Assembly (NCBI RefSeq): GCF_001865015.1
Contig: NZ_MJGV01000022.1
Coordinates: 1-64,000, forward strand
Length of the DNA stretch: 64,000 bases
DNA from: Curtobacterium sp. MMLR14_010
Lineage (GTDB): Bacteria > Actinomycetota > Actinomycetes > Actinomycetales > Microbacteriaceae
Direction: 5' to 3'
Shown here: positions 9,048 through 17,700 of the stretch, piece after piece
How positions within the stretch are numbered: the stretch's first letter is position 1
How the letters are laid out: every line of letters starts with the position of its first letter
The notes under the pieces: model-generated
Databases searched by the model: none
Told to the model about the DNA's origin: nothing
Seen by the model: the letters and a program-made list of their open reading frames with translations, nothing else
Program-made: the position numbers and the translations under genes

Positions 9048-10064
9048 TCAGCCGAGCTTCTTCGCGAACTCGGCCGGCAGCCGGTCCAGCGCCCACTCGA
9101 TCGCTGCGGTGGTCCCCATGGAGAACGCGGACGACACGTCCGCGTCGTCGAAGACGATGTCGTGGCCGGCCTGCACCGACGGGACCTTCTGGAACAGCGG
9201 GTCCGACTCGGCGGCCGAGGCCTCGACGTAGATCGGCAGCACGACGGTCAGGTCGGCGTCCAGCAGGTCGAGGTTCTCGTTCGAGAGCCGGACGGAGAAC
9301 TCCTTGCCGGCCTCTTCGTCGATCTTCGCCGGGATCTCGAAGCCGAGGTTCCGCATGAAGGTCGCGCGGCTGTCGCGGGAGGCGTAGGCGCCGAAGCCCT
9401 CGGACGTGTAGGCGGCGATGACGGCCGACTTGCCCTGGAACTCCGGGTGCTCCTTGCGCGCTGCGGCGTAGGCGTCGTCGACCCCGGACAGGAGCTTCTT
9501 GCCGGCGGCCTCCTTGCCGAGCGCCTTCGCGATCATCGTGGTCTGCTGGGTGGTGGAGGCGAGGTAGTTCTCCCCGCCCTCCGGGATCGCCACGGTCGGC
9601 GCGATCGCCGAGAGCTTGCTGTAGCGGTCCTCGTCGCCCGAGGACTTGACGTCGAGGATCAGGTCCGGCTTGAGCTCGAGGATGTCCTCGTAGCTCGGCT
9701 CGAGCGTCTTGATGATCTTCGGGGACTTCGTGTACGCGCCCTTGAGCCACGGTCCGACGCCGTCGCCACCGAACGCCAGCCAGTCGCTCGCGCCGACGGG
9801 CTGCACGCCGAGCTCGAGCGCCGTCTCCGCGTCTCCCCAGCCGAGGGCGACGACGCGCTTCGGCTCGGACTTGATCGTCGTGGTGCCGAGGCCGGTCGTG
9901 ATCGACACGGGGAAGGCCCCGTTGCCGGAGGTCGACGCGGACGCCTCGGGGTCGGACGAGGAGCCGGAGGAGCACCCGGCGAGGACGAGCGAGGCGGCCA
10001 CGACGGCGCCGGCGGCGGCGAGCACGCGGCGGAGGCGCTGCTTGGGGGAAGAAGGTCGGATCAC
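9048..10064 (-). CDS. Iron-siderophore ABC transporter substrate-binding lipoprotein
   Basis: The 338-aa product is a class III periplasmic-binding-type protein (FecB/FhuD-like), lipid-anchored outside the membrane, where it would capture ferric siderophores. The signal peptide has an RR pair and a lipobox LVLAGC with Cys31. Family motifs include PKRVVALGWGDAETALELG and LELKPDLIL. The start is GTG at 10064, only 1 bp from an iron box; TAGCCT ends 7 nt before the GTG, so a leaderless mRNA is likely. No permease or ATPase gene is adjacent, so it must use components encoded elsewhere. Confidence 0.88.
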   Translation of the reverse strand: MIRPSSPKQRLRRVLAAAGAVVAASLVLAGCSSGSSSDPEASASTSGNGAFPVSITTGLGTTTIKSEPKRVVALGWGDAETALELGVQPVGASDWLAFGGDGVGPWLKGAYTKSPKIIKTLEPSYEDILELKPDLILDVKSSGDEDRYSKLSAIAPTVAIPEGGENYLASTTQQTTMIAKALGKEAAGKKLLSGVDDAYAAARKEHPEFQGKSAVIAAYTSEGFGAYASRDSRATFMRNLGFEIPAKIDEEAGKEFSVRLSNENLDLLDADLTVVLPIYVEASAAESDPLFQKVPSVQAGHDIVFDDADVSSAFSMGTTAAIEWALDRLPAEFAKKLG

Positions 10065-10083
10065 AGAGGTAAGGCTACCCTAA
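10065..10083 (-). promoter_or_regulatory. DtxR/IdeR-type iron box
   Basis: The minus strand reads TTAGGGTAGCCTTACCTCT, matching 14 of 19 positions of the DtxR consensus TTAGGTTAGGCTAACCTAA. It ends next to the GTG of the siderophore-binding gene and covers its presumed -10, so Fe-DtxR would repress it when iron is plentiful. Divergent aroE begins 40 bp away. Confidence 0.75.
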
Positions 10084-10122
10084 GAACTGCTCTCAGAACG
10101 GGGATGGCTATGCTGTCCGACC

Positions 10123-11007
10123 GTGACACCGTCGTACGCTGACCCGGACCGCACCCACCTCGCCGTGCTCGGCTCGCCGATCGCGCACTCCCTCTCCCCC
10201 GCCCTGCACGAAGCGGCCTACGCCGCGCTCGGGGTGCCGTTCACGTACGGGAGGCACGAGGTCGCGTCCGGCGAGCTGGACGCGTTCGTCGCGGGGCTGG
10301 GTCCAGGGCAGCCCGGGCTGCGTGGCCTGAGCCTCACGATGCCGCTGAAGCGCGAGGTGCTGCCGATGCTCGACAGCAGGACGCCGCTCGTCGACGAGCT
10401 CGGGGTCGCCAACACGATCGCGTTCCGGCAGGTCGGTGAGGCTGTGCGCCGGGTCGGCGCGAACACGGACGTCGAGGGGCTCGTCCGCCCGGTCGAGGCA
10501 CTCGGGCACGTCCCCGGTGAGGCCACGGTCCTGGGCGGCGGGGCCACGGCGGCGAGCGCGATGACGGCGTCGCTGCGACTCGGCGCCCGGCTGGTGCGGG
10601 TCTTCGTGCGCGACACCGCGGGGGCCGGTGCGCTCGTGCGGCTCGCGACGCGGCTCGGCGTCACGCTCGAGCTGCACCCGCTCGACGAGCTCCCTGCCGC
10701 GGGGCCGCTCGGCTTCGTGATCTCCACGCTCCCCGGCGGGGTCGCTGACGACCTGCACCTGACACCGTCCGGACCCGACGCCGTGTTGTTCGACGTCGCC
10801 TACGAGCCGTGGCCGACCGCGGTCGCCTCGCGGTGGGAGGCGGGCGGTGGTCGGGTGCTCAGCGGCCTCGACATGCTGACCGAGCAGGCGATCGGGCAGA
10901 TCCGGTTCTTCCTCAGCGGGGACCAGGACGAGCTGCTGCCCGACGAGGCCGCGGTGCGCCGGGCGATGCGCACGGCCGTGGGGCTGCCGGCAGCGATCAC
11001 CGTCTAG
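10123..11007 (+). CDS. aroE: Shikimate dehydrogenase family protein
   Basis: This 294-aa protein should reduce 3-dehydroshikimate with NADPH, step four of the shikimate pathway. The substrate-binding SPIAHSLSP (18-26) is intact, as are the catalytic Lys76 in SLTMPLK, Asn97 in VANTI and Asp116 in GANTDVEG. The glycine loop LGGGATAASA (about 132-141) binds the cofactor. Actinobacteria often have several paralogs, some quinate- or shikimate-specific, so the exact role is not certain. The GTG at 10123 is the family-consistent start. The gene overlaps the convergent SDR gene by 11 bp. Confidence 0.85.
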   Translation: MTPSYADPDRTHLAVLGSPIAHSLSPALHEAAYAALGVPFTYGRHEVASGELDAFVAGLGPGQPGLRGLSLTMPLKREVLPMLDSRTPLVDELGVANTIAFRQVGEAVRRVGANTDVEGLVRPVEALGHVPGEATVLGGGATAASAMTASLRLGARLVRVFVRDTAGAGALVRLATRLGVTLELHPLDELPAAGPLGFVISTLPGGVADDLHLTPSGPDAVLFDVAYEPWPTAVASRWEAGGGRVLSGLDMLTEQAIGQIRFFLSGDQDELLPDEAAVRRAMRTAVGLPAAITV

Positions 11008-11027
11008 CGGCGATCACCGTCTCGCGG
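10994..11027. repeat. 17-bp tandem duplication across two convergent stop codons
   Basis: CGATCACCGTCTAGCGG (10994-11010) is followed directly by CGATCACCGTCTCGCGG (11011-11027), one base different. The aroE stop TAG lies in the first copy and the antisense SDR stop in the same copy, so the duplication reshaped both C-termini. Confidence 0.8.
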
Positions 11028-11974
11028 CGGGCGCGGGCCTCCGCGTCGACGAGGGCGAGCGAGACGTCCCACAGCCGGTCGGCGTCGACGAGGTCGAGCG
11101 CCCACGGCACCACGCCGTACAGGCCGTCACGGACGGCGTCGACGACCTCGGACTCGTGGCAGTCCTCGAAGTAGCGGCCGGTGACACTGGCCAGCTCCGG
11201 GGCGGTCGCGAGCAGCACGGACGTGGCGGCTCCTTGCTCTGGGGTCTTCACGAGGTCCGCGGCGGCGATCTTCGTCGCGGTCAGGACGTCCGGATCCCAG
11301 TGCTTCTGCAGCCCGGTCCAGATGCCACCGGGCATGCAGGCGTTGGCCGTGATGCCGTCGGCGCCCCAGTGTCGGCCGACCCCGACGGCGAAGAGCACGT
11401 TGGCGGTCTTCGACTGCGCGTAGGCGAGGCCGGGGTCGTACGCCCGCCGCCGGAAGAAGAGGTCGTCGAACACGACGGGCGAGGAGCCGTGCCCGCTCGA
11501 CGACACGGCGACGATGCGCGCGGCACCGGATGCGGCCAGGGCGTCGTGCAGCCCGAGCGCCAGGGCGAAGTGGCCGAGGTGGTTCGTCGCGAACTGGGAC
11601 TCCCACCCCGCGGCCGTGTACGTCTCGGGAGCGTCCATGATCCCGGCGTTGTTCACGAGCACGTCGAGCGACCCGGTCCAGGCAGCGGCGACGGACTCGA
11701 TCGAGGCCGGGCGGTCGAGGTGCAGCTCGACGACGGCCGGTGCCGGTCGACCGGTCGTCGTGGCGATGTCCTCGGCGACGCGCTGCCCGGCGGCGACGTC
11801 GCGCACCGCCATCGTCACGCTCGCCCCTGCGCCGGCGAGCGCCCGGGCGGTCTCCACGCCGATGCCCGAGGCAGCCCCGGTGACGAGGGCCGTCCGCCCG
11901 GTCAGGTCGATGCCGTCGAGGACCTCGGCTGCCGTGGTGCGTGCGCCGAAGGTGGTGATGTCACGCGTGGCCAT
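10997..11974 (-). CDS. Short-chain dehydrogenase/reductase (SDR) family oxidoreductase
   Basis: This 325-aa NAD(P)-dependent enzyme is of the retinol-dehydrogenase-like long SDR type. It shows the cofactor loop TGAASGIG (32-39), NNAG (108-111), the catalytic Ser in VAVSSS (156-161), and Tyr185/Lys189 in YAQSK. The substrate is unknown. I chose the ATG at 11974, which follows GGGAG at good spacing and 10 bp after the stop of the YchJ-like gene; upstream in-frame codons lie inside that gene. It is third in a minus-strand run Ohr, YchJ-like, SDR. Confidence 0.85.
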   Translation of the reverse strand: MATRDITTFGARTTAAEVLDGIDLTGRTALVTGAASGIGVETARALAGAGASVTMAVRDVAAGQRVAEDIATTTGRPAPAVVELHLDRPASIESVAAAWTGSLDVLVNNAGIMDAPETYTAAGWESQFATNHLGHFALALGLHDALAASGAARIVAVSSSGHGSSPVVFDDLFFRRRAYDPGLAYAQSKTANVLFAVGVGRHWGADGITANACMPGGIWTGLQKHWDPDVLTATKIAAADLVKTPEQGAATSVLLATAPELASVTGRYFEDCHESEVVDAVRDGLYGVVPWALDLVDADRLWDVSLALVDAEARARRETVIAARR

Positions 11975-11984
11975 GGGGCTCCCG

Positions 11985-12380
11985 TCAGGAGACGACCCCG
12001 TCGACGTAGGACCAGCGGCCCCGCTCTCGGACGAAGTCGCTCGTCTCCTCGAGCGTGCCACGGTCGGTGTCGGACCGCCACCACGCGCGGAACGCGACCT
12101 GACCCCGGGACTCGAACGGACCTCCGTCCCGGGTGGACAGGATGTCCAGCCGCGTCCACCGCTGTTCCGGGTCGAGCTCCAGGGACGGTGGGCGCGTGCT
12201 CGGGTGCCACGTCTCGAGCAGGTACCCGGGCAGACCGAGCGCGAAGGCCGAGAAGCGGGAGCGCATCAGGCGTTCCGCGGTCGGGGCGGCAGCGCCGGCG
12301 TGCAGGGGCCCGCAGCACTCGTCGTAGGGGTTGCCGCTGAGGCAGGGGCAGCGCGTGGGGCTCGCCGGCGTCGCGGGCAT
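11985..12380 (-). CDS. YchJ family (UPF0225) SEC-C-type zinc-binding protein
   Basis: This 131-aa protein has an N-terminal cysteine cluster (Cys11, Cys13, Cys22, Cys23 in [14 protein letters not shown]) of the SEC-C metal-binding type. It is followed by the YchJ domain, marked by [15 protein letters not shown] and FRAWWRSD. The biochemical role of this family is unknown. The ATG at 12380 overlaps the stop of the Ohr-like gene (ATGA), so the two are translated together. This hints at a role in thiol or peroxide stress, by context only. Confidence 0.8.
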   Translation of the reverse strand: MPATPASPTRCPCLSGNPYDECCGPLHAGAAAPTAERLMRSRFSAFALGLPGYLLETWHPSTRPPSLELDPEQRWTRLDILSTRDGGPFESRGQVAFRAWWRSDTDRGTLEETSDFVRERGRWSYVDGVVS

Positions 12381-12805
12381 CAGTCGACGAGCGAGAGCGT
12401 GACCGTGATGTTGCCGCGGGTGGCGTTCGAGTACGGGCAGATCTCGTGCGCCCGCTCGGCCACGCCCTGCCGCTGCGACTGCTCGACGGCCGGCGTGTAG
12501 ACGTCGAGCTCCACGGCCAGCCCGAACTCGCCGGTGCCCGTGCCGCCGATGCCGACCTCGGCCGAGACCTCGGCGCCGGTCGTGTCGAGCGAGAGCTCCC
12601 GGCCCGCGGCGTGCAGTGCACCGAGGAAGCACGCGGCGTACCCGGCGGCGAAGAGCTGCTCGGGGTTCGTGCCCTCGCCGCTGCCGCCCATCTCCTTGGG
12701 CGGGCGGGTGTCGAGGTCGAGACGGTCGTCCTCGCTGCGGACGTGTCCGTCGCGGCCTCCCCCGGAGGCGTGGGCGACGGCGGTGTAGACGATGTCGAGA
12801 CTCAT
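12380..12805 (-). CDS. Organic hydroperoxide resistance protein, Ohr/OsmC family
   Basis: This 141-aa peroxidase reduces organic hydroperoxides using a cysteine pair. Cys59 lies in the Ohr signature [18 protein letters not shown] (47-64) and Cys123 in [10 protein letters not shown]. The latter segment points to the Ohr rather than the OsmC subgroup. Arg34 and Glu50 are candidates for the conserved polar pair of the active site. It heads the operon with the YchJ-like and SDR genes. No OhrR-type regulator gene is adjacent. Confidence 0.88.
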   Translation of the reverse strand: MSLDIVYTAVAHASGGGRDGHVRSEDDRLDLDTRPPKEMGGSGEGTNPEQLFAAGYAACFLGALHAAGRELSLDTTGAEVSAEVGIGGTGTGEFGLAVELDVYTPAVEQSQRQGVAERAHEICPYSNATRGNITVTLSLVD

Positions 12806-13112
12806 GGTCCCAGGTGACCGCCTCTGTCTGGACGATCGCTGAACCCCGGCACCACGGCCGGTGTCCGTCGCTCCCCCGCCCCGGCCGACCGGGCGTGTCC
12901 CCCGCCGCGCGTCGCGAGCCGCTCGTTCACCAGATCGCGACCCAGCGATTCGAGCGGTCGCAGCCCGGACGACCGATCTCGTTTGCGGGCGTGACGAATC
13001 CGGTTCGCGGAAGCCGGACCTCGCCGACCGGATCCGTCAGGGCGCAGGTCGATTTCTCGAGAGGACGGCGGTGCGCGAGCGATGCTCAGCTGGTGCGGGT
13101 AGGACTGACGAC
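12806..13112. other. Intergenic region of 307 bp without a recognised gene
   Basis: It separates the Ohr-like gene (-) from a membrane-protein gene (+), so it must hold two divergent promoters, but I see no convincing -35/-10 pair. A reading frame continues upstream of 13113 to about 12861 without a good start or any membrane-protein character and was not used. Confidence 0.5.
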
Positions 13113-13814
13113 GTGTTCCGACTCGGGTGGCAGGTCTTCCGTGCGCAGTTCGCCGACGCGGTCTCCGTCGACCGGTTCCGGCGAGCGCTCCGCATCGGCG
13201 TGCTCGCGGCCGTGGTCGCCGCCGTCGTCATGGTCGTGACCGAGGCCTCGTCCCACTGGGCCTCGACGAGCACGGGGCTGACGGTCGTGGTGATCGTCCT
13301 GCTGTCCGTCGCGACGGGGCTCCTCGCACTTGCCTGCTGCCCCTTCGCGCAGCCGCTCGACCCCGCGGCGACCATCAACGGCCGGCAGGTCCGACCTGAC
13401 ACGGCCCGGACCGTGCGGACGTCGGTCAAGCCCTACCTGCAACGGAAGCCTCCCGCCGTGGATCCCGAGGACCGGGAGGCGGTCCTCGTCGACACCGCAC
13501 TGCTCCGGCGCGGGCTGGTGCTCGACCTGACGCGATGGGGCCCATGCCTCGGTGCCGGCTTGCTCGCCGCGGTGGCTGCGTGGACGGCCGGGGCGATCCC
13601 GGCCTACATCCTGCTGTACTTCGTCCCCTGGTCGGTGGGCATGCTCGACCGGGTTCGCGAACTCGGCCGCGCCGAACGTGCCCGCCGCGCCGCCGCTGCC
13701 CTCCCGCCGCACGACGCGGCGACCCCGGCGGGCCGAGACTCGCTCCCGCGGACAGATCGCGGGCCGGCGACGGCGAACAGTGTCCGCATGACCGAGACTC
13801 GGCCCGGCGACTGA
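13113..13814 (+). CDS. Hypothetical membrane protein with four predicted helices
   Basis: This 233-aa protein is not recognised. It has two hydrophobic helices at about residues 25-45 and 52-75 and another pair at about 140-180. Between them lies a cytosolic-looking, Pro/Arg-rich loop, and the C-terminal tail of about 50 residues is charged and low-complexity. The GTG at 13113 was chosen because AGGA lies 8 nt upstream and the sequence before it lacks membrane-protein character. It is 80 bp upstream of the HMCES-like gene on the same strand, possibly co-transcribed. Confidence 0.6.
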   Translation: MFRLGWQVFRAQFADAVSVDRFRRALRIGVLAAVVAAVVMVVTEASSHWASTSTGLTVVVIVLLSVATGLLALACCPFAQPLDPAATINGRQVRPDTARTVRTSVKPYLQRKPPAVDPEDREAVLVDTALLRRGLVLDLTRWGPCLGAGLLAAVAAWTAGAIPAYILLYFVPWSVGMLDRVRELGRAERARRAAAALPPHDAATPAGRDSLPRTDRGPATANSVRMTETRPGD

Positions 13815-13894
13815 CCGACTCGCGGGACCGACCCCCGCCCGCAGGCGTGGCCGCCACCCGGACCGGTGTCGGCGGGGACGGGCACACTGGGCGC

Positions 13895-14626
13895 ATGTGT
13901 GGCCGCTTCGTCGTCTCCGACACCACTGCTGACCTGCTCCCGGAACTCATCGGGGAGCTCGCCGACCGGACCGAGCACGTCGACCAGGACACCGGCGTGG
14001 TGAGCACCGGCCTGGTCCCGAGCTGGAACGTCGCGCCGACGGACCCCGTGTCCGCCGTCCGGCAGCGCCACGGGGAGCGCGAACTCCCGCAGATCAGCTG
14101 GGGCTTCGTCCCGAGCTGGGCGAAGGACTTCCAGAAGCAGCGGCCGAAGCCGATCAACGCCCGCATCGAGACCGTGGCCACGAGCGGCATGTTCAAGCGG
14201 GCCTTCGCGACGAACCGGTGCATCGTCCCCGCGCTGGGCTACTACGAGTGGGTCGTGCGCGAAGACGGCAAGGAACCTCACTTCGTGCACGAGCCCGGCG
14301 GGGCACTGGCCATGGCCGGTGTCGTGAGCGCCTGGCCCGACCCGACCAAGCCCGAGGACGACCCGGACAAGTGGCGGCTGTCGCTGGCGATCATCACGCG
14401 CGACGCCCACGTGGCCCCGGGCGAGGTGCACGACCGGATGCCGGCGTTCCTCACGCCCGACGGCTACGACGACTGGCTCGGCGGCGACCTGGGCAGCGAC
14501 GACCTGCTCGCGCTGCTCGACCACGAGTCGCTCGCGGTCGCGGCGGGCCTCGAGCAGTACGAGGTCTCGCGTGCGGTCAACAGCGTGCGGAACGACGGCC
14601 CGCAGCTCATCGACCCCGTCGCCTGA
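13895..14626 (+). CDS. SOS response-associated peptidase (YedK/HMCES, SRAP domain)
   Basis: This 243-aa SRAP protein crosslinks to abasic sites in single-stranded DNA through its N-terminal cysteine, shielding them during replication. All key parts are visible: Cys2 directly after the start Met (MCGRF), Asn88 in KPINARIE, Glu118 in GYYEW and His179 in HDRMPAFL. Because Cys2 must be N-terminal after Met removal, the ATG at 13895 is certain and the longer upstream frame is ruled out. No LexA box was identified upstream. Confidence 0.93.
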   Translation: MCGRFVVSDTTADLLPELIGELADRTEHVDQDTGVVSTGLVPSWNVAPTDPVSAVRQRHGERELPQISWGFVPSWAKDFQKQRPKPINARIETVATSGMFKRAFATNRCIVPALGYYEWVVREDGKEPHFVHEPGGALAMAGVVSAWPDPTKPEDDPDKWRLSLAIITRDAHVAPGEVHDRMPAFLTPDGYDDWLGGDLGSDDLLALLDHESLAVAAGLEQYEVSRAVNSVRNDGPQLIDPVA

Positions 14627-14640
14627 CCGCCGACCTCCGT

Positions 14641-14701
14641 ATCGAGGGAGCAGGAAACGTCGGGTACGCGGGGACGACCCGACGATTCCTGCTCCCTCGA
14701 T
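14641..14701. repeat. 61-bp palindromic element, copy A
   Basis: Arms at 14641-14665 and 14677-14701 are 25 bp long with one mismatch around an 11-nt loop. The ends read ATCGAGGGAGCAGGAA and its complement. It shares total length and outer arm sequence with the element at 52751-52811, while the cores differ with pairing preserved. It lies between two convergent genes and could serve as a terminator or be a REP-like dispersed repeat. Confidence 0.85.
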
Positions 14702-14730
14702 GGCGGGAATGGGGCGGAGGGGCACAGACG

Positions 14731-14778
14731 GGAGGCCCCGATCACGTCCGCCAGGTGGCGGAGGTGATCGGGGCCTCC
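14731..14778. terminator. GGAGGC-family stem-loop, bidirectional terminator
   Basis: GGAGGCCCCGATCAC (14731-14745) and GTGATCGGGGCCTCC (14764-14778) pair perfectly. An inner hairpin TCCGCCA/TGGCGGA extends the stem. AGTCCGT follows, as in its relatives. It lies 12 bp beyond the stop of the giant surface protein gene and serves the HMCES-like gene from the other side. Confidence 0.75.
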
Positions 14779-14790
14779 AGTCCGTGATCG

Positions 14791-17700
14791 CTAGCTGCGT
14801 CGCAGCGGACCGTACGTGGGCCGGCGACGACGGAGCAGCAGCGCTGCGCCCGCCAGGAGCGCGGCCAGGGCCGCCAGGCCGAGCCCGACCAGCCCGGTCG
14901 CACCCGTGAAGGCGAGCTGCGCGGCGTGCACCGCGGCGGCGACACCGACCGGGTAGACCACCGTGATCGTGGCCGTCACCGCCTGGCCGTCGCTGTCGGT
15001 GACCGTGTAGGCGAGCTGCAGGGTGCCGGTGTGGTCGGCCTCCGGCGTGAAGACGACCCTGCCGTGCCGGACGGTCCAGACGCCCTCGCCGTCGACGGCC
15101 ACGCGGGAGACGTGGGAGCCGGAGGCGGGGTCGACCAGCCGCAGCGTGCCGGTGCGGAAGCGGGCACCACCCGTCGCGCTGTCGTTGCCGAGCGGGTCGA
15201 TGGTGACCGCGCGGCCCTTCGTGCCCGTGGCCTGGTCGTCGGTGGCGACGGCGTGCGCGACGACGGTGATGGTCGCGGTCGCGGTGGTCGTCTGCCCGGA
15301 GGCGTCGGTCACCGTGTACGTGAACCGGTCCGTGCCGGTGAACCCGGCGGCGGGCGAGTAGACGTACGAGCCGTCAGCGTGGACCCGGACGGAACCGTGC
15401 GCGGGCTTGCCGTGCAGTGCGGTCGTGAGGCCGGTGCCGAGGTCGTTGCGGAGCAGACCGTGGCGGGCGTCGACCGGCAGTGCGACGCCGGCGATGGTGT
15501 GGCCGTGGTCGTCCGTGGCGGCGATGCCGACCGTCACGGTGACCGTCGTGTCCGCCTGCTGCCCGGCAGCGTCCTGCGCCGTGTACGCGACGGTGTCGAT
15601 GCCCGAGAAGCCCGCTGCCGGCGTGTACCGGAAGGTGCCGTCCGCGGCGATGGTGACCGTGCCGTGCGCGGCCCTGCCGACGGTGACGACCGTCAGGTCC
15701 GCCCCGTGGTCGTTGCCGAGCACGCCCGGGCCCTTGACCGTGACCGGCGTGCCGGCCGTGGTGCGTGCGGTGTCGTGCGCAGCGGTCGGGACGACGTCGA
15801 TCGCGACGCGTGCGAACGCGGTGTTGCCGTCGGCGTCGTGAGCGGCGTAGGTGAACCAGTCGCGGCCGGACCAGTTCGCGGCCGGCGTGTAGACGTACGA
15901 ACCGTCCTTCGCCAGGCGGAGGTGGCCGTGCTGCGGCTTCGTCTCCATGGACGCCCACAGGCCGCTGCCCGCGTCGTCGGACAGCACGCCCTTGGCCGCC
16001 GGCATCCGCACGACGCCGTTCGTGGTCGTGGTGCTCCAGTCGTCGACCGCGACCGCGCCCACCAGGACGGTGACCGTGGCGGTGGTCGGCTGCCCGGAGG
16101 CGTCCGTCGCCGTGTAGGTGAAGGTGTCCGTGCCGGAGAACCGGGTGTCGGGCGTGTAGACGAGCGACCCGTCGGGGCCGTCCGTCACGGTGCCGTGCGC
16201 GGCCGTGCCGTGGCTCGTGACCCGCAGGCCGGTGCCGAGGTCGTTGCCCATGAGCGTGCTGCCGGCGATCGCCAGCGCGGTGCCGGCCGGGGTGCGGACC
16301 GTGTCGGCGACCGCGGTCGGGGTGACCGTCACGGTGACGGTCGCCGTGGCGGTGCCCTTCGTGGGGTCGGTCACCGTGTAGGTGAAGGTGTCCGTGCCGG
16401 AGAACCCGGCCTCGGGGACGTACGTGACCGTCCCGGTGCCACCGATGCTGGCGGTGCCGTGACTGGCCGTCCCGACCGCGGTGACCGTCAGCGAGGTGCC
16501 CGAGTCGTTCTTCGCCACGGGGACGTCGACCGGGGTGGACGCCGTCGTGGTGGCGGTGTCGGCGAGCGCCTTCGGGGCGACGGTGATCGTCACGGTGCCG
16601 GTCGTGGTGGTGCCCGTGCCGTCGGTGACCGTCACGTCGAAGGTGTCCGGGCCGGAGTAGCCCGGGGTCGGGGTGTACGTGTACGAGCCGTCCTTCGCCA
16701 CGGTGGCGTCGCCGTGTGCGGGCTTCGTGGCATCGGTCACCGTGAGGTCGCTGCCGGTCGAGCCGGTGAGGACGCCCTGGTCGGCGGGGACGACGAGCGT
16801 GCCGTCCGCCGTGGCCGAGGCGTCGGGCGTGGCGACGACCGGGGTCACCGTCACCGTGACGGTCCCCGTGGCGGTGTTGCCGTTCGCGCCGGTGACCTCG
16901 TACGTGAAGGTGTCCGTGCCCGACGTGCCGGGCTTCGGCGTGTAGGTCACGGTGCCGTCGGCGTTGCGCACGACGGTGCCGGTGCCAGGCGTCCCGACGG
17001 CGGTGACCGTCAGGCCGGTGCCGTGGTCGTTCGCCGTCAGGTCACGCGAGGTGACGGTGACGGGCTGCCCGGCGGCCGTGGTGACGGTGTCACCGACGGT
17101 GCTCGGCTTCACCGTGACGCGCACGATGCCGGTCGAGGTGTTGCCCTCGGCGTCCGTCGCCGTGTACGTGAAGGTGTCCGGGCCGGACCACCCGTCCTTC
17201 GGCGTGTACGTGTACGAGCCGTCGGCGTGCATGTCGACCGTGCCGTGGAGCGGTTCCTCGTCGAGGGTCGCTCGCAGGTCGGTGCCCTGGTCGTTCGCGA
17301 GGACGCCGTCCGCCGCGGACACCGTCAGCGTGGAGCCCGCGGTCGCGGTCGCGGTGTCGGCAGTCGCCTGGGGGCCGACGACCACGACGACCCAGCTGGT
17401 GGCAGTGCTGCCCGCGGCGTCGACGACGTCGTAGTGGAAGGTCGCGGTGCCGGAGAACCCGTCGGTCGGGGTGAAGACGACCGTGCCGTCCTTCCCGAGG
17501 GCAACGGTGCCGTGCTGCGCGTCACGGACGGCCGTGACGGTGACGCCGGTGCCGACGTCGTTGCGGGTCAGGCCGCTCGTGGCGATGCTGACGGGCTGGT
17601 CGGCCGTCGTCGCCGCGGTGTCGGGCAGGGCGCGCGGCACGACGGTGATCGTCGCGGTCACGGTGCCCGAGTTCCGGCCGGTGCCGTCGGTCACCCGGTA

